DNA from: Succinivibrionaceae bacterium UBA3769 | GTDB taxonomy: Bacteria; Pseudomonadota; Gammaproteobacteria; Enterobacterales; Succinivibrionaceae | NCBI GenBank assembly: GCA_002372325.1 | Contig: DFFT01000026.1 | Span: 1-21,651, forward strand | DNA length: 21,651 nt | Reading direction: 5' to 3' | Shown here: positions 1 to 7,557 of the stretch, piece by piece | How positions within the stretch are numbered: the first letter of the stretch is position 1 | Layout of the letters: each line of letters starts with the position of its first letter | Notes under the pieces: model-generated | Told to the model about the DNA's origin: nothing | The model's database searches: none | The model's input: the letters and a program-made list of their open reading frames with translations, nothing else | Made by a program: the position numbers and the translations under genes

Positions 1-184
1 AGCGGAAGGCAGAGCGGAAGGCAAAGAGGAAGGTATCGTAAAAGGCCTTCTTCGAGCCATTGTATCTATTGTCAAACACTACGGTGTTACCACGGAACAG
101 GCGATGGCCGATCTCGGCATTCCTGAAAATATGCGCGAGGAATACAAGGAAATGCTGGAGAAAGAGGGGTTTGTTTTGACCTGA
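1..184 (+). CDS. 3' end of an Rpn-family (PD-(D/E)XK transposase-like nuclease) gene, cut by window edge
   Basis: The frame from base 2 to the TGA at 182-184 encodes 60 residues: AEG-type repeats (AEGRAEGKEEG) followed by a compact helical tail with KHYGVTTEQAMADLGIP and ending in FVLT. Charged E-G repeats followed by a short C-terminal domain are typical of Rpn/YhgA-like proteins, recombination-promoting nucleases with a PD-(D/E)XK fold. The catalytic domain would lie to the left of the window, so it is unknown whether the gene is intact. A nearly identical tail is repeated 358 bases downstream. A hairpin terminator follows at 231-273. The family call rests only on the tail and repeat pattern. 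Confidence 0.6.
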   Translation, partial: AEGRAEGKEEGIVKGLLRAIVSIVKHYGVTTEQAMADLGIPENMREEYKEMLEKEGFVLT

Positions 185-230
185 CAAGCGGCTCCGGGAT
201 TAAGTATTTGCTGTTTCCTTGTTTATGCAT

Positions 231-273
231 GCGGTGGGACGGAGGCTCTAAGCTCTTTCGTCCTGCCGCTTTT
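231..273 (+). terminator. Rho-independent terminator after first Rpn tail
   Basis: An 11-bp stem (gcggtgggacg, 231-241, pairing with cgtcctgccgc, 259-269, with two G-U pairs) is followed by TTTT. The same structure recurs at 589-631. Confidence 0.7.
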
Positions 274-311
274 GATGTATATCGAGGGTACTCTCAGGGA
301 CCGAAGAGGGG

Positions 312-542
312 ATGGACAAAATGTGCAATTTGGGACAAGCCTGGTTTGAAGAAGGCAAAGCGGAAGGCAGAGCGGAAGGCAAAGCGGAAGGTATCGTAAC
401 ATCCCTGCTTCGAGCCATTGTATCTATTGTCAAACACTACGGTGTTACCACGGAACAGGCGATGGCCGATCTCGGCATTCCTGAAAATAAGTACGAGGAA
501 TACAATAAATTGCTGGAGAAGGAGGGGCTGGTTTTGACCTGA
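312..542 (+). CDS. Stand-alone Rpn C-terminal domain (truncated second copy, possibly a free RpnS-like small protein)
   Basis: This is a 76-residue frame: MDKMCNLGQAWFEEG, then AEG repeats, then the same KHYGVTTEQAMADLGIP tail as the partial gene at the left edge. The nuclease domain is absent. Two starts are possible. ATG 312 directly abuts the purine run. ATG 321 has AGGGGA about 8 bases upstream and is better spaced, giving 73 residues. The MC...EEG stretch just before the AEG repeats is normal in full-length Rpn proteins, so this begins inside the parental reading frame. From established work as I recall it, E. coli rpn genes make a small C-terminal product from an internal start that restrains the full-length nuclease; this copy could be such a product without its parent. 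It could equally be a dead duplication remnant. Confidence 0.55.
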   Translation: MDKMCNLGQAWFEEGKAEGRAEGKAEGIVTSLLRAIVSIVKHYGVTTEQAMADLGIPENKYEEYNKLLEKEGLVLT

Positions 543-632
543 CAGAAAATCCGGGTCTAAGTATTTGCTGTTTTCCTTGTTTATGCATGCGGTGGGACGG
601 AGGCAATAGCGCTTTCGTCTTGCCGCTTTTTA
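359..632 (+). repeat. Tandem duplication, copy 2 (Rpn 3' end plus terminator)
   Basis: Second copy of the 1-275 unit. The coding tail differs mainly near its end (NKYEEYNKLLEKEGLVLT against NMREEYKEMLEKEGFVLT). The changes keep the reading frame open and the hairpin intact. Confidence 0.85.
589..631 (+). terminator. Rho-independent terminator after second Rpn tail
   Basis: An 11-bp stem (589-599 with 616-626) is followed by TTTTT. Compared with copy 1 the right arm has an extra C-to-T change that converts a G-C pair to G-U, so pairing is kept. Confidence 0.7.
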
Positions 633-976
633 ATGCGCATCAATATCCCTTGGAACAGAAAAGGGCATGAAAACAGCCTTGCCGCAGAATGATGACATGA
701 CGGGTGCGGCGTCAGCAGAACTGTCCGCGCAGAAGACAGCCGGGATCAGCATGCCGGAAACCCTGAGTCAAATGCATTTTCAGATCACCGGATTACGTCG
801 GGCCGGTGTCTTAGCCTGAGGCTGCGCCGCCGTTTTAAGCCGGCGGTGCTGCCGCCGCAGGGTTTGTGATCCTTAACGCCAATCGCTGAAATGATCATTG
901 TTTTCGTTTGTCGCAAAGGGTATACCTGTTAATAAGATAATCTTTCAAATTGCATCTAAAATTATCAGGTAGTTTT
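632..976. other. Intergenic region upstream of the CARF-HEPN gene
   Basis: No convincing gene is visible. A GC-rich hairpin lies at 824-849 (gcgccgccg with cggcggtgc, 8-base loop) without a T-tract. The last 80 bases turn AT-rich and hold a promoter candidate. Confidence 0.5.
898..926 (+). promoter_or_regulatory. Candidate sigma70-type promoter for the CARF-HEPN gene
   Basis: TTGTTT (898-903) and TATACC (921-926) are separated by exactly 17 bases and lie about 50 bases before the chosen ATG. Neither box is perfect. A second AT-rich box, GATAAT at 936-941, has no matching -35. Confidence 0.35.
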
Positions 977-3900
977 ATGAATCCAGCATCCTTATCCCGC
1001 GACAGTTCTTCAGTTCTCCTTATTTCCTTCCTGGGTGTCAAACCATATAATCCCTCTCTCTACAGGTATCCGGGGATGCCGGAACCCGTAAGCTGCCGTT
1101 ATGGCGCCATGGCGTTCATGTCCTGTATTCAGAATTTGGAAAAGGTTTCTGTGGATAAGCTTCTTATCTGCGGCACGGTTTCCAGCCTGTGGACGGAGAT
1201 TCCGGCATACCTTCTGGAAAGCGCGGATCTCCTGTTTGCCGCCGCCCCCGATCTTTCAGATATCAGGCAGCGTTTAACAGATCTTCAGAACACCACGCAT
1301 TATCTGGAATTCAGCGCTTTCCTCGCCAGAAGGAAAACTCCTTCCCCGGAGGAGCATGACCTCTTTCTGAAGCTCCTGAAGGAGCTGGAGGACGGCGTTA
1401 ACAGCGCGGTTTCCGGAGCCGGACTTCGGGTGTGTTTCCTGGAGCATGACGAGGTATTTTCAGAGTACCGGAATCAGATTGAGCTTCTGAACCGCATCAG
1501 AAATACCGGCCTTATTGATGATCGCACCGACATCTATTTGGATATCACCTACGGCATGCGCATCATGCCCTATATGGTGTTTATCAGCTTCCAGAGTCTC
1601 TGCTATACCGAGAACCTCCGCATCAAAAGGATCTGGTATTCTCCGGAGTTCATGCCGAAGACCGATCCTCTGGACAGACTGGACTATATCGAAAAGGTTA
1701 AAAACCGGCTGAGATACCTCAGGGATACGGACTACGACAGGTATCAGGAGAAGCTGGCTCAGGTTACCGGCGTTCTTCCGGCCTCCAATAAACCGGGAAG
1801 CTCCGGTGCCGGGACGCCGGCGGCAGTTCCTCCGAAACCGGTTGATTGCTGTTTTCTGGACAGCGTCAGCTCTGTTCTTGATGACGCTGCAGCAGTCAGC
1901 AGGTTCCAGGTTACCGCGGATCCGGCGGAGCTTGCGGGCTGCCTGAATAAGTTTGATTTCGGGAACAATGACAGCATTCGGGCGTTTCAGAGCCTCAAAA
2001 GCGCTTTAACTGATATTTCCTATCGGCTCAGCATCTGCGATTATCCGGAAGCGGCCAAACTGATTCATAAACATCGGGAGAAGATCATCGCTGCCGCTGG
2101 AAATCCGGATATCGCAGGTCTTCTAAGGGCTTCCTTTGTCTGGGCGGAGGACTTTGCCGCAGCCGGCGGCAGCGCTGCGAAAAGGAGAAAGGCTTTGCAG
2201 AAGCTGAGTGCTCTCTATCTTAAATCTCATGACTATGTTCATGCGGTAAACAGCTGTAATTCTGCCTTAACGGATCTCGGGGCCGAATGCGATTCGTCCG
2301 GGAATCAGCCCGGGAATCAGAATCAAGCGGGGGAGAATAAACAGAAGCCCGCGAAACAGAAAAAGAATCCCGGGTTTGCCAAGGCTCTTAAATCTTTTAA
2401 GAAACTCTACCGGGCCATGTTTGTTCATCTCGAAGATAACACTGATAATCTTAACAAAGCCAGAATCAGCAGGATTCTGCAGGTTGACGAGGATAACAGG
2501 ATTGATGAGAAGCACCTCAGGAAGGAGATCCTCGAACAGTTTGCCGCTCTGGGTGTATCAGGGGAGAGTTCCCGGAGTTCCGGAAAGCATGTGATGTTCA
2601 CCTTTATCGGTTCCGGAGACTACGGACACACCTCCTATCAGTACACGGATCCCTTCCATCAGGACATCCATGATTTCGACACGGAGAATACCTCGGCCAT
2701 CGGCGTTTCCCTGGCCAAAAAGCTTCTCAGGGGCAATCCCGATCAGGAGGAAAAACCCCTTGCCAGACTGGTGGTTGCCGGTACCCGCACCAGTAACTGG
2801 CGCCGGGTGCTGGAATCCCTGGAAGCGGAATTTCTGGCCCCGCTGGCAGATAAGGCTCCGGATCGTCTTCAGGTCTTCCGGGATCTCCGGGAAAAGCTGT
2901 CCGCTCATATTGATGACCCCGCCAATAAAGAGGGCAGTATTGACGACAGCCATATCGCTGCGGTTAATGACTTCTTCGGGGACATCCGGGATCTTCAGGG
3001 ACTGGAAATCGTGTTTGCCGCCACCGGCGATGCCATTCATGAGCCGGAGACCCAAAGGGAGATTGTCAGGGTCATTACCGGCAATGTTAAACCCGGGGAT
3101 CAGATCTCCTTTGACATCACCCACAGCTATCGCATTATCCCCGTTATCAGTCTCTGCGCCTTTCTGTACCTCCAGGCCCTGAATCATAACGAAATCTGTC
3201 ATGTGTTCTACGGCGAGGCGCCCATGGAGCGGGGTTTCAATGGGCTGAACGGTCTTAAGAGGAGTCAGCTTCCTGATGAAGCCGCATTCCATGAAGTCCG
3301 GCAGAAAATCGAAGAGATTCTGAAAGACGCTCCTCAGGAGAAGCTCCTTTCCGGCCATGTCTATGATATGCGCAATCTCACCAAGCTTCTGGAATACTCC
3401 GCTGCCGTCAATCAGTATATCTCCGCCGGCAATATCATCTTTCTGGAACCCCTCATTAAGGTCGAGCTCCGGAAGAGGGATTACGAGAACTACATCAACT
3501 TCAGAAACGGCGTCATTCTGGATAACCTTTCCATGTTCAGGGCAAGCGCGGAATTCCTGGCTCCGGCGGTGAGCAGGCTCTGGGAAGGCATAAACGATCC
3601 GGTGCTGAAAACCGTGGACGAGAAGATGTTTCTGGGCTTTACCTGGGTAAATGACGCGCTGGATGACCGGGGCTATTACCGGGTTATGACCGGGAAGGCA
3701 GCGACCTATCTCAGGAACGGCAGATTCATGGAGGCCTTTTTATGCTGTTATCAGGCCTGCGTCTCTTTGGCGGAGCTGGTGAAGACCTCACTGTGCCGGA
3801 TGGCGGCTCGCGGGGAGATTGAGATCAGAAAGGATCTTATTGTGTTTGGCGGCGGCAGCGATCCCCGTTTTATAAAATTTGCAGGTTCTTTTAATCAGAA

Positions 3901-4237
3901 GCTCCTGAAATTGAAAAACAAGAAATTCAATTTTAAAGAGATCATAAGCACTGACGAGCAAAATGATAATTATTACAAAGCGCTGTCGTTTATCAGTAAA
4001 AGGCTGTTTGACGAAGACTGGCTGTTTGTTCAGGTGCTCCGCAATAGCTTTATTCACAGTGACGCGGTGATAACGGATCGTAAGATTATCAGGCTATTGT
4101 CTCTTCCGGTGCCGGATCAGCAGGAAGAGATCCGGAAGCGTCTTCTTGATTACGTTATCCCAGGCATCGAACGAACCGGCGACACAATTGCAGCCGCTTT
4201 TGCCGGAGATGAACCGGAAGAGCGGCCGGAGGAATAG
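977..4237 (+). CDS. Fused CARF-HEPN-CARF-HEPN protein (Csm6/Csx1-type ring-nucleotide-activated RNase, tandem dimer in one chain)
   Basis: A 1086-residue protein read from ATG 977, which has AGGT six bases upstream; the frame stays open to TTG 950 but that start has no ribosome site. It consists of two similar halves. Half 1: LISFLGVKPYNPSLYRY (about 15-31) and DITYGMR (189-195) mark a TM1812/Csx2-type CARF domain. A helical region follows with R479-AMFV-H484, an R-x4-H HEPN motif, after an N/Q/K-rich insert (about 440-465). Half 2: FTFIGSGDY (541-549) and DITHSYR (713-719) mark a second CARF, then R1022-NSFI-H1027 a second HEPN motif. The segments after both R-x4-H motifs also resemble each other. 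In known Csm6/Csx1 proteins the CARF dimer binds cyclic oligoadenylate made by Cas10 and the HEPN dimer cuts RNA; here both could form within one chain. No cas10, other cas gene or CRISPR array is in the window. Domain calls rest on motifs alone. Confidence 0.8.
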   Translation: MNPASLSRDSSSVLLISFLGVKPYNPSLYRYPGMPEPVSCRYGAMAFMSCIQNLEKVSVDKLLICGTVSSLWTEIPAYLLESADLLFAAAPDLSDIRQRLTDLQNTTHYLEFSAFLARRKTPSPEEHDLFLKLLKELEDGVNSAVSGAGLRVCFLEHDEVFSEYRNQIELLNRIRNTGLIDDRTDIYLDITYGMRIMPYMVFISFQSLCYTENLRIKRIWYSPEFMPKTDPLDRLDYIEKVKNRLRYLRDTDYDRYQEKLAQVTGVLPASNKPGSSGAGTPAAVPPKPVDCCFLDSVSSVLDDAAAVSRFQVTADPAELAGCLNKFDFGNNDSIRAFQSLKSALTDISYRLSICDYPEAAKLIHKHREKIIAAAGNPDIAGLLRASFVWAEDFAAAGGSAAKRRKALQKLSALYLKSHDYVHAVNSCNSALTDLGAECDSSGNQPGNQNQAGENKQKPAKQKKNPGFAKALKSFKKLYRAMFVHLEDNTDNLNKARISRILQVDEDNRIDEKHLRKEILEQFAALGVSGESSRSSGKHVMFTFIGSGDYGHTSYQYTDPFHQDIHDFDTENTSAIGVSLAKKLLRGNPDQEEKPLARLVVAGTRTSNWRRVLESLEAEFLAPLADKAPDRLQVFRDLREKLSAHIDDPANKEGSIDDSHIAAVNDFFGDIRDLQGLEIVFAATGDAIHEPETQREIVRVITGNVKPGDQISFDITHSYRIIPVISLCAFLYLQALNHNEICHVFYGEAPMERGFNGLNGLKRSQLPDEAAFHEVRQKIEEILKDAPQEKLLSGHVYDMRNLTKLLEYSAAVNQYISAGNIIFLEPLIKVELRKRDYENYINFRNGVILDNLSMFRASAEFLAPAVSRLWEGINDPVLKTVDEKMFLGFTWVNDALDDRGYYRVMTGKAATYLRNGRFMEAFLCCYQACVSLAELVKTSLCRMAARGEIEIRKDLIVFGGGSDPRFIKFAGSFNQKLLKLKNKKFNFKEIISTDEQNDNYYKALSFISKRLFDEDWLFVQVLRNSFIHSDAVITDRKIIRLLSLPVPDQQEEIRKRLLDYVIPGIERTGDTIAAAFAGDEPEERPEE

Positions 4238-4331
4238 CGGAAACTATGGCAGCTTAAGCCGAGCCAGAGCCCGCCGGGTTTTCAGGAACAGGCGCGGGGA
4301 ATGTGAGAGCGAAGCTGTAATAAGGGCGAGG

Positions 4332-4374
4332 AGAGCCGGATTTTGCGGGCTTTGCAGAATCCGGCTCTTTTGTT
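4332..4374 (+). terminator. Rho-independent terminator after the CARF-HEPN gene
   Basis: A perfect 11-bp stem (agagccggatt, 4332-4342, with aatccggctct, 4358-4368) and a 15-base loop are followed by TTTGTT. It separates the CARF-HEPN gene from nadE, so the two are probably transcribed independently. Confidence 0.85.
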
Positions 4375-4413
4375 CTCCCTTTTTGCCGTCCTGCCGTTCC
4401 CGCCGGAAAATCC

Positions 4414-4442
4414 GTTCCCCCGCCGGCATAAAGTTCTATAAT
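4414..4442 (+). promoter_or_regulatory. Candidate promoter of nadE
   Basis: A perfect TATAAT at 4437-4442 lies 36 bases before the nadE ATG. The -35 position (about 4414-4419, gttccc) is poor. Confidence 0.45.
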
Positions 4443-4478
4443 TAAGGCAGGTTATTTCAGGATTACAGGAAGACAGCA

Positions 4479-6539
4479 ATGCGGAAGACTCTTACGGTGG
4501 CGGCAGCCAGTATCAATACGACTCCCCTGGCGGTTTCAGAAAACACGGGGCTTATTCTGGAGGCCTACAGAGAGGCAGTAAGACAGGGAGCCGATCTTGT
4601 GGTCACCCCCGAGCTGGGCATTACCGGCTACGGCCTTGAGGATATGTTCTACGTGTCCTCCGTAATGGAAAAGATCCCCGCAGAGGTTAAGAAACTGTCC
4701 CGGGAGGTGGAGCCGGACACCTATCTTGCGGTGGGTTTTCCGTTTCTGATCCCCGGAGGCCAGCTTTACAACGCCGTGGCTCTCCTGACTCATGACCGGG
4801 TGCTGGGCATTGCCCTTAAGCAGCATCTGGCCCGCTCCGGCATTCACTACGAGCCCCGCTGGTTTACCCCCTGGCAGCACGGCGAGGTGGTCACCATGGA
4901 CTTTGCCGGGGAACAGGTCAGCGTGGGGGATCTGGTCTTTGTCATCGACGGCGTGCGCATCGGCTTTGAGATCTGCGAGGACTCCTGGGTGGCCAACCGT
5001 CCGGGGCGATCCCTGTGCCGGAGACTTACCGACGTTATTCTCAATCCTTCGGCCTCCCATTTTGCCATCGGGAAGCAGCGGGAAAGAGTTACCTTTGTGA
5101 CCGACGGCTCCCGGGCCTTCGGCGCGGTTTATGTCTACACCAACCTTTTGGGCTGCGAATCCGGCCGGGCCGTGTATGACGGCGACATGCTCATTGCCTC
5201 CGGCGGGCGCCTGGTGGGCATGAGCGATCGGCTGAGCTTCGCCCCCTGGAAAATTCTTCTTGCCAACTGCGACCTCCGGACAAACCGGCTTATCAGGGAG
5301 CAGTCCGGCATGCTCCTCAGCGTGCAGGATTCCTGCGGCGCCGGAGTGCTTTTTACCGATCTCCGCTTCCGTCCGGAGGATCTCTCCCGGCCGCTTTCTC
5401 CCGAAGCTCCGCTGCTGCCGGAAAATGATCTTGAGGCCTCGGCCCGGGTGGTGGCTCTGGGACTCTGGGACTGGATGCGCAAAACTCATACCGGCGGCTT
5501 TGCCCTGAGCCTCTCCGGCGGGGCGGATTCCGCTCTTTGCGCCGCCATGGTGTATTTCGGGATGGTGCAGGCCCTGGCCACTCTGGGCGAGGAAAGGTTC
5601 CTTAAGACTCTGGCCTCCTCAGGCATCAGAATCGCCCCGCGGGATGCTGCTGTCCCGCCCCTGGAATACATTCGAAAGGAGGTCATGCCCCAGATTCTTA
5701 TTACCCTGTATCAGGGCTCGGACTATTCCGGAGACGTTACCTTCAATGCCGCCCGGGGCCTTGCGGAGGAAATCGGGGCCTGGCATCACAGCTGGTCGAT
5801 TTCCGCTCTGGTCAAGGAGTATATCCGCCTCAGCGATTCCCTGACCCCGGATAACCCTCTTTCCTGGGAAAAGGATGATCTGGCCCTCCAGAATATTCAG
5901 GCCCGGGTGCGCTCTCCGGGCATCTGGCTTCTGGCCAATCGCTTCAACAAGCTCCTTATCGCCACCTCGAACCTTTCCGAGGCCTCGGTGGGCTACTGCA
6001 CCATGGACGGAGACACCTCCGGGGTGATTTCTCCCATCGGCGGCATCAGCAAGTCCCGCATTCTGAAAATCAACCGCTACCTCATGGAGCAGGGCATGCC
6101 GCTCCAGGACAACACGGTCTTTGATTTTGCGAGACTGACCATTCCGGCCATGGCTGCCATCGTGGCTCAGGCTCCCACGGCGGAGCTCCGGCCGGTGGAG
6201 CAGACCGATGAGAAGGATCTCATGCCTTATCCTCTCCTTGATGAAATCAGAAGGCTTTCCCAGGTTAACCATCTGGCCCCGGCAGAGGTTTTTCAGGAGC
6301 TTTTGCGGTCAGATTTTGCGGCAAAAATGACCAGACAGAACCTTCTGGATGCGGTGCGGCGCTATTACCGGCTCTATACCCGGAATCAGTGGAAGCGGGA
6401 ACGCCTGGCCACGGGCTTTCACGTGGAGGGGGACAGCGCCGATTCCCGGGCCTACCGGCGGTTCCCGGTGCTGTCCTCGGCGCTGTCCGAGGAGCTCCGG
6501 GAGCTTAATGAATACGCCGCCTCCCTGGGACTCTCATAA
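4479..6539 (+). CDS. nadE: Glutamine-dependent NAD(+) synthetase
   Basis: This 686-residue cytosolic enzyme amidates deamido-NAD to NAD+ with ATP, using ammonia from glutamine, as the last step of NAD synthesis. The N-terminal nitrilase-type amidase domain (about 1-290) has the expected triad: E45 in TPELGITGY, K114 in LKQHLA and C166 in EICEDSW. The C-terminal synthetase domain has the PP-loop SGGADS (346-351) and the conserved TSNLSEASVGYCTMDGD stretch. Length and domain order fit the long, glutamine-hydrolysing NadE class. ATG 4479 is supported by AGGAAG six bases upstream. It is preceded by a terminator and TATAAT, and followed one base after its stop by the lipoprotein ATG, which suggests translational coupling. 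Confidence 0.95.
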   Translation: MRKTLTVAAASINTTPLAVSENTGLILEAYREAVRQGADLVVTPELGITGYGLEDMFYVSSVMEKIPAEVKKLSREVEPDTYLAVGFPFLIPGGQLYNAVALLTHDRVLGIALKQHLARSGIHYEPRWFTPWQHGEVVTMDFAGEQVSVGDLVFVIDGVRIGFEICEDSWVANRPGRSLCRRLTDVILNPSASHFAIGKQRERVTFVTDGSRAFGAVYVYTNLLGCESGRAVYDGDMLIASGGRLVGMSDRLSFAPWKILLANCDLRTNRLIREQSGMLLSVQDSCGAGVLFTDLRFRPEDLSRPLSPEAPLLPENDLEASARVVALGLWDWMRKTHTGGFALSLSGGADSALCAAMVYFGMVQALATLGEERFLKTLASSGIRIAPRDAAVPPLEYIRKEVMPQILITLYQGSDYSGDVTFNAARGLAEEIGAWHHSWSISALVKEYIRLSDSLTPDNPLSWEKDDLALQNIQARVRSPGIWLLANRFNKLLIATSNLSEASVGYCTMDGDTSGVISPIGGISKSRILKINRYLMEQGMPLQDNTVFDFARLTIPAMAAIVAQAPTAELRPVEQTDEKDLMPYPLLDEIRRLSQVNHLAPAEVFQELLRSDFAAKMTRQNLLDAVRRYYRLYTRNQWKRERLATGFHVEGDSADSRAYRRFPVLSSALSEELRELNEYAASLGLS

Positions 6540-6540
6540 T

Positions 6541-7557
6541 ATGGCAGCAGAAAAGTCCCGGAGAACCGCAGTTCCGGGGGAGAGAGGGAACGGAGTCAGG
6601 CGGAGACTGGCTTCCCTGACGTTAAGCCTGGCAGCCCTGAGCTCTCTCGCGCTCCTTTCCGGCTGCGGCTACGTGGCAGCGGCCTACATTGCCCGGGAAA
6701 CTCCTCTTAGCGAAAAGCGGGAGCTCCGGGCTCAGAACGCCGGGTATCAGGCCTTTATGGAGATCCTTCCCGGGGCCGGGCACTGGGACAGCGTCCTTGT
6801 TCCCTGCGGCCGGATAAAGGAGTTTTATGACACTCTTTCCGGAAAGGCCTCCTGTCTCCCGGTTTTTGAGGTGAATGCCGTGCATCTTCCGGAGTTTTCC
6901 ATGCTGGAATTCCGTACCGGCCATGAGCTCTCCCGCTATGCCGAAAGCGGGCTCCGGGGCGAGAATCCCGCAGGCTTGCCGCAATACGGCACGGTTTCCC
7001 GGCTTTTTCTGTATCCGGAAACGGGGATTTACACCTTTCAGGGGCGGACAATGGATGCCCGGGGCCGCAAGGTTCAGGAGCAGGGCTTTCAGGCAGAGGA
7101 TCCCGTCATCCTGTTCCGGGAAAGGGCAGACTGGGGATCCGGCGCCGGGGGCTTTGTGTTCGGTCTTCCCTGGCTCTATCTCTTAGACTTCTATACCGGC
7201 CGGAGATCCTCCGAATGCGATCCCGCGGAATTCCGGGAGGAGGGGGATTATCCCCTGCTTTCCCGCTGCGTTTTCAGGGCTCCGGGCTATTCCGGCGGTC
7301 TGGAGTATCAGGTCAGGGAGTGGACCTCCTTTGACCGGGGGCTTTATTTTCCGAAGACGGCGGCTCTGACCGGAACCGGATCCCGTGGCGCCGTGATAAG
7401 CTTTCAGGGAGCCCGGGAGCTTAATCCGGAGCAGCTTCGGCAGGGCAGGGCTGCGGCCCTGCAGGCCGCGGAGGAAATCCGGGCCCGCATTCAGGCGGGA
7501 GAACTTCCTGTCCTGCGGGATCCCGAGGCCGCAGATGAGCTTTTAAGGCAGCTTTAG
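6541..7557 (+). CDS. Lipoprotein of unknown function
   Basis: A 338-residue protein. ATG 6541 follows the nadE TAA by one base, so the two are probably cotranscribed and perhaps coupled; a reading further upstream would only overlap nadE. A basic N-terminus (RRTA...RRR) is followed by a hydrophobic stretch (LASLTLSLAALSSLALLSGC) with lipobox L39-S-G-C42, so it should be exported and lipid-anchored at C42. The mature part has no domain I recognise. It is mixed alpha/beta-like with further cysteines (C-P at 80-90 and later) and an Ala/Glu/Arg-rich helical C-terminus (about 300-338). It has no obvious link to NAD metabolism beyond position. Retention in the inner or outer membrane cannot be told; residue 43 is Gly, not Asp. 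Confidence 0.75.
   Translation: MAAEKSRRTAVPGERGNGVRRRLASLTLSLAALSSLALLSGCGYVAAAYIARETPLSEKRELRAQNAGYQAFMEILPGAGHWDSVLVPCGRIKEFYDTLSGKASCLPVFEVNAVHLPEFSMLEFRTGHELSRYAESGLRGENPAGLPQYGTVSRLFLYPETGIYTFQGRTMDARGRKVQEQGFQAEDPVILFRERADWGSGAGGFVFGLPWLYLLDFYTGRRSSECDPAEFREEGDYPLLSRCVFRAPGYSGGLEYQVREWTSFDRGLYFPKTAALTGTGSRGAVISFQGARELNPEQLRQGRAAALQAAEEIRARIQAGELPVLRDPEAADELLRQL

Larger units (their letters stand above)
1..275 (+). repeat. Tandem duplication, copy 1 (Rpn 3' end plus terminator)
   Basis: Bases 1-275 match 359-632 closely, offset 358, covering the coding tail, the spacer after the stop and the terminator hairpin. Differences are scattered substitutions and a few small indels. The left boundary is outside the window. 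Confidence 0.85.

Noticed and set aside
2558..3358. Long minus-strand open frame inside the CARF-HEPN gene
   Set aside because: It is antisense to a gene with clear conserved motifs and has no ribosome site or recognisable domain; long antisense frames are common in GC-biased genes.
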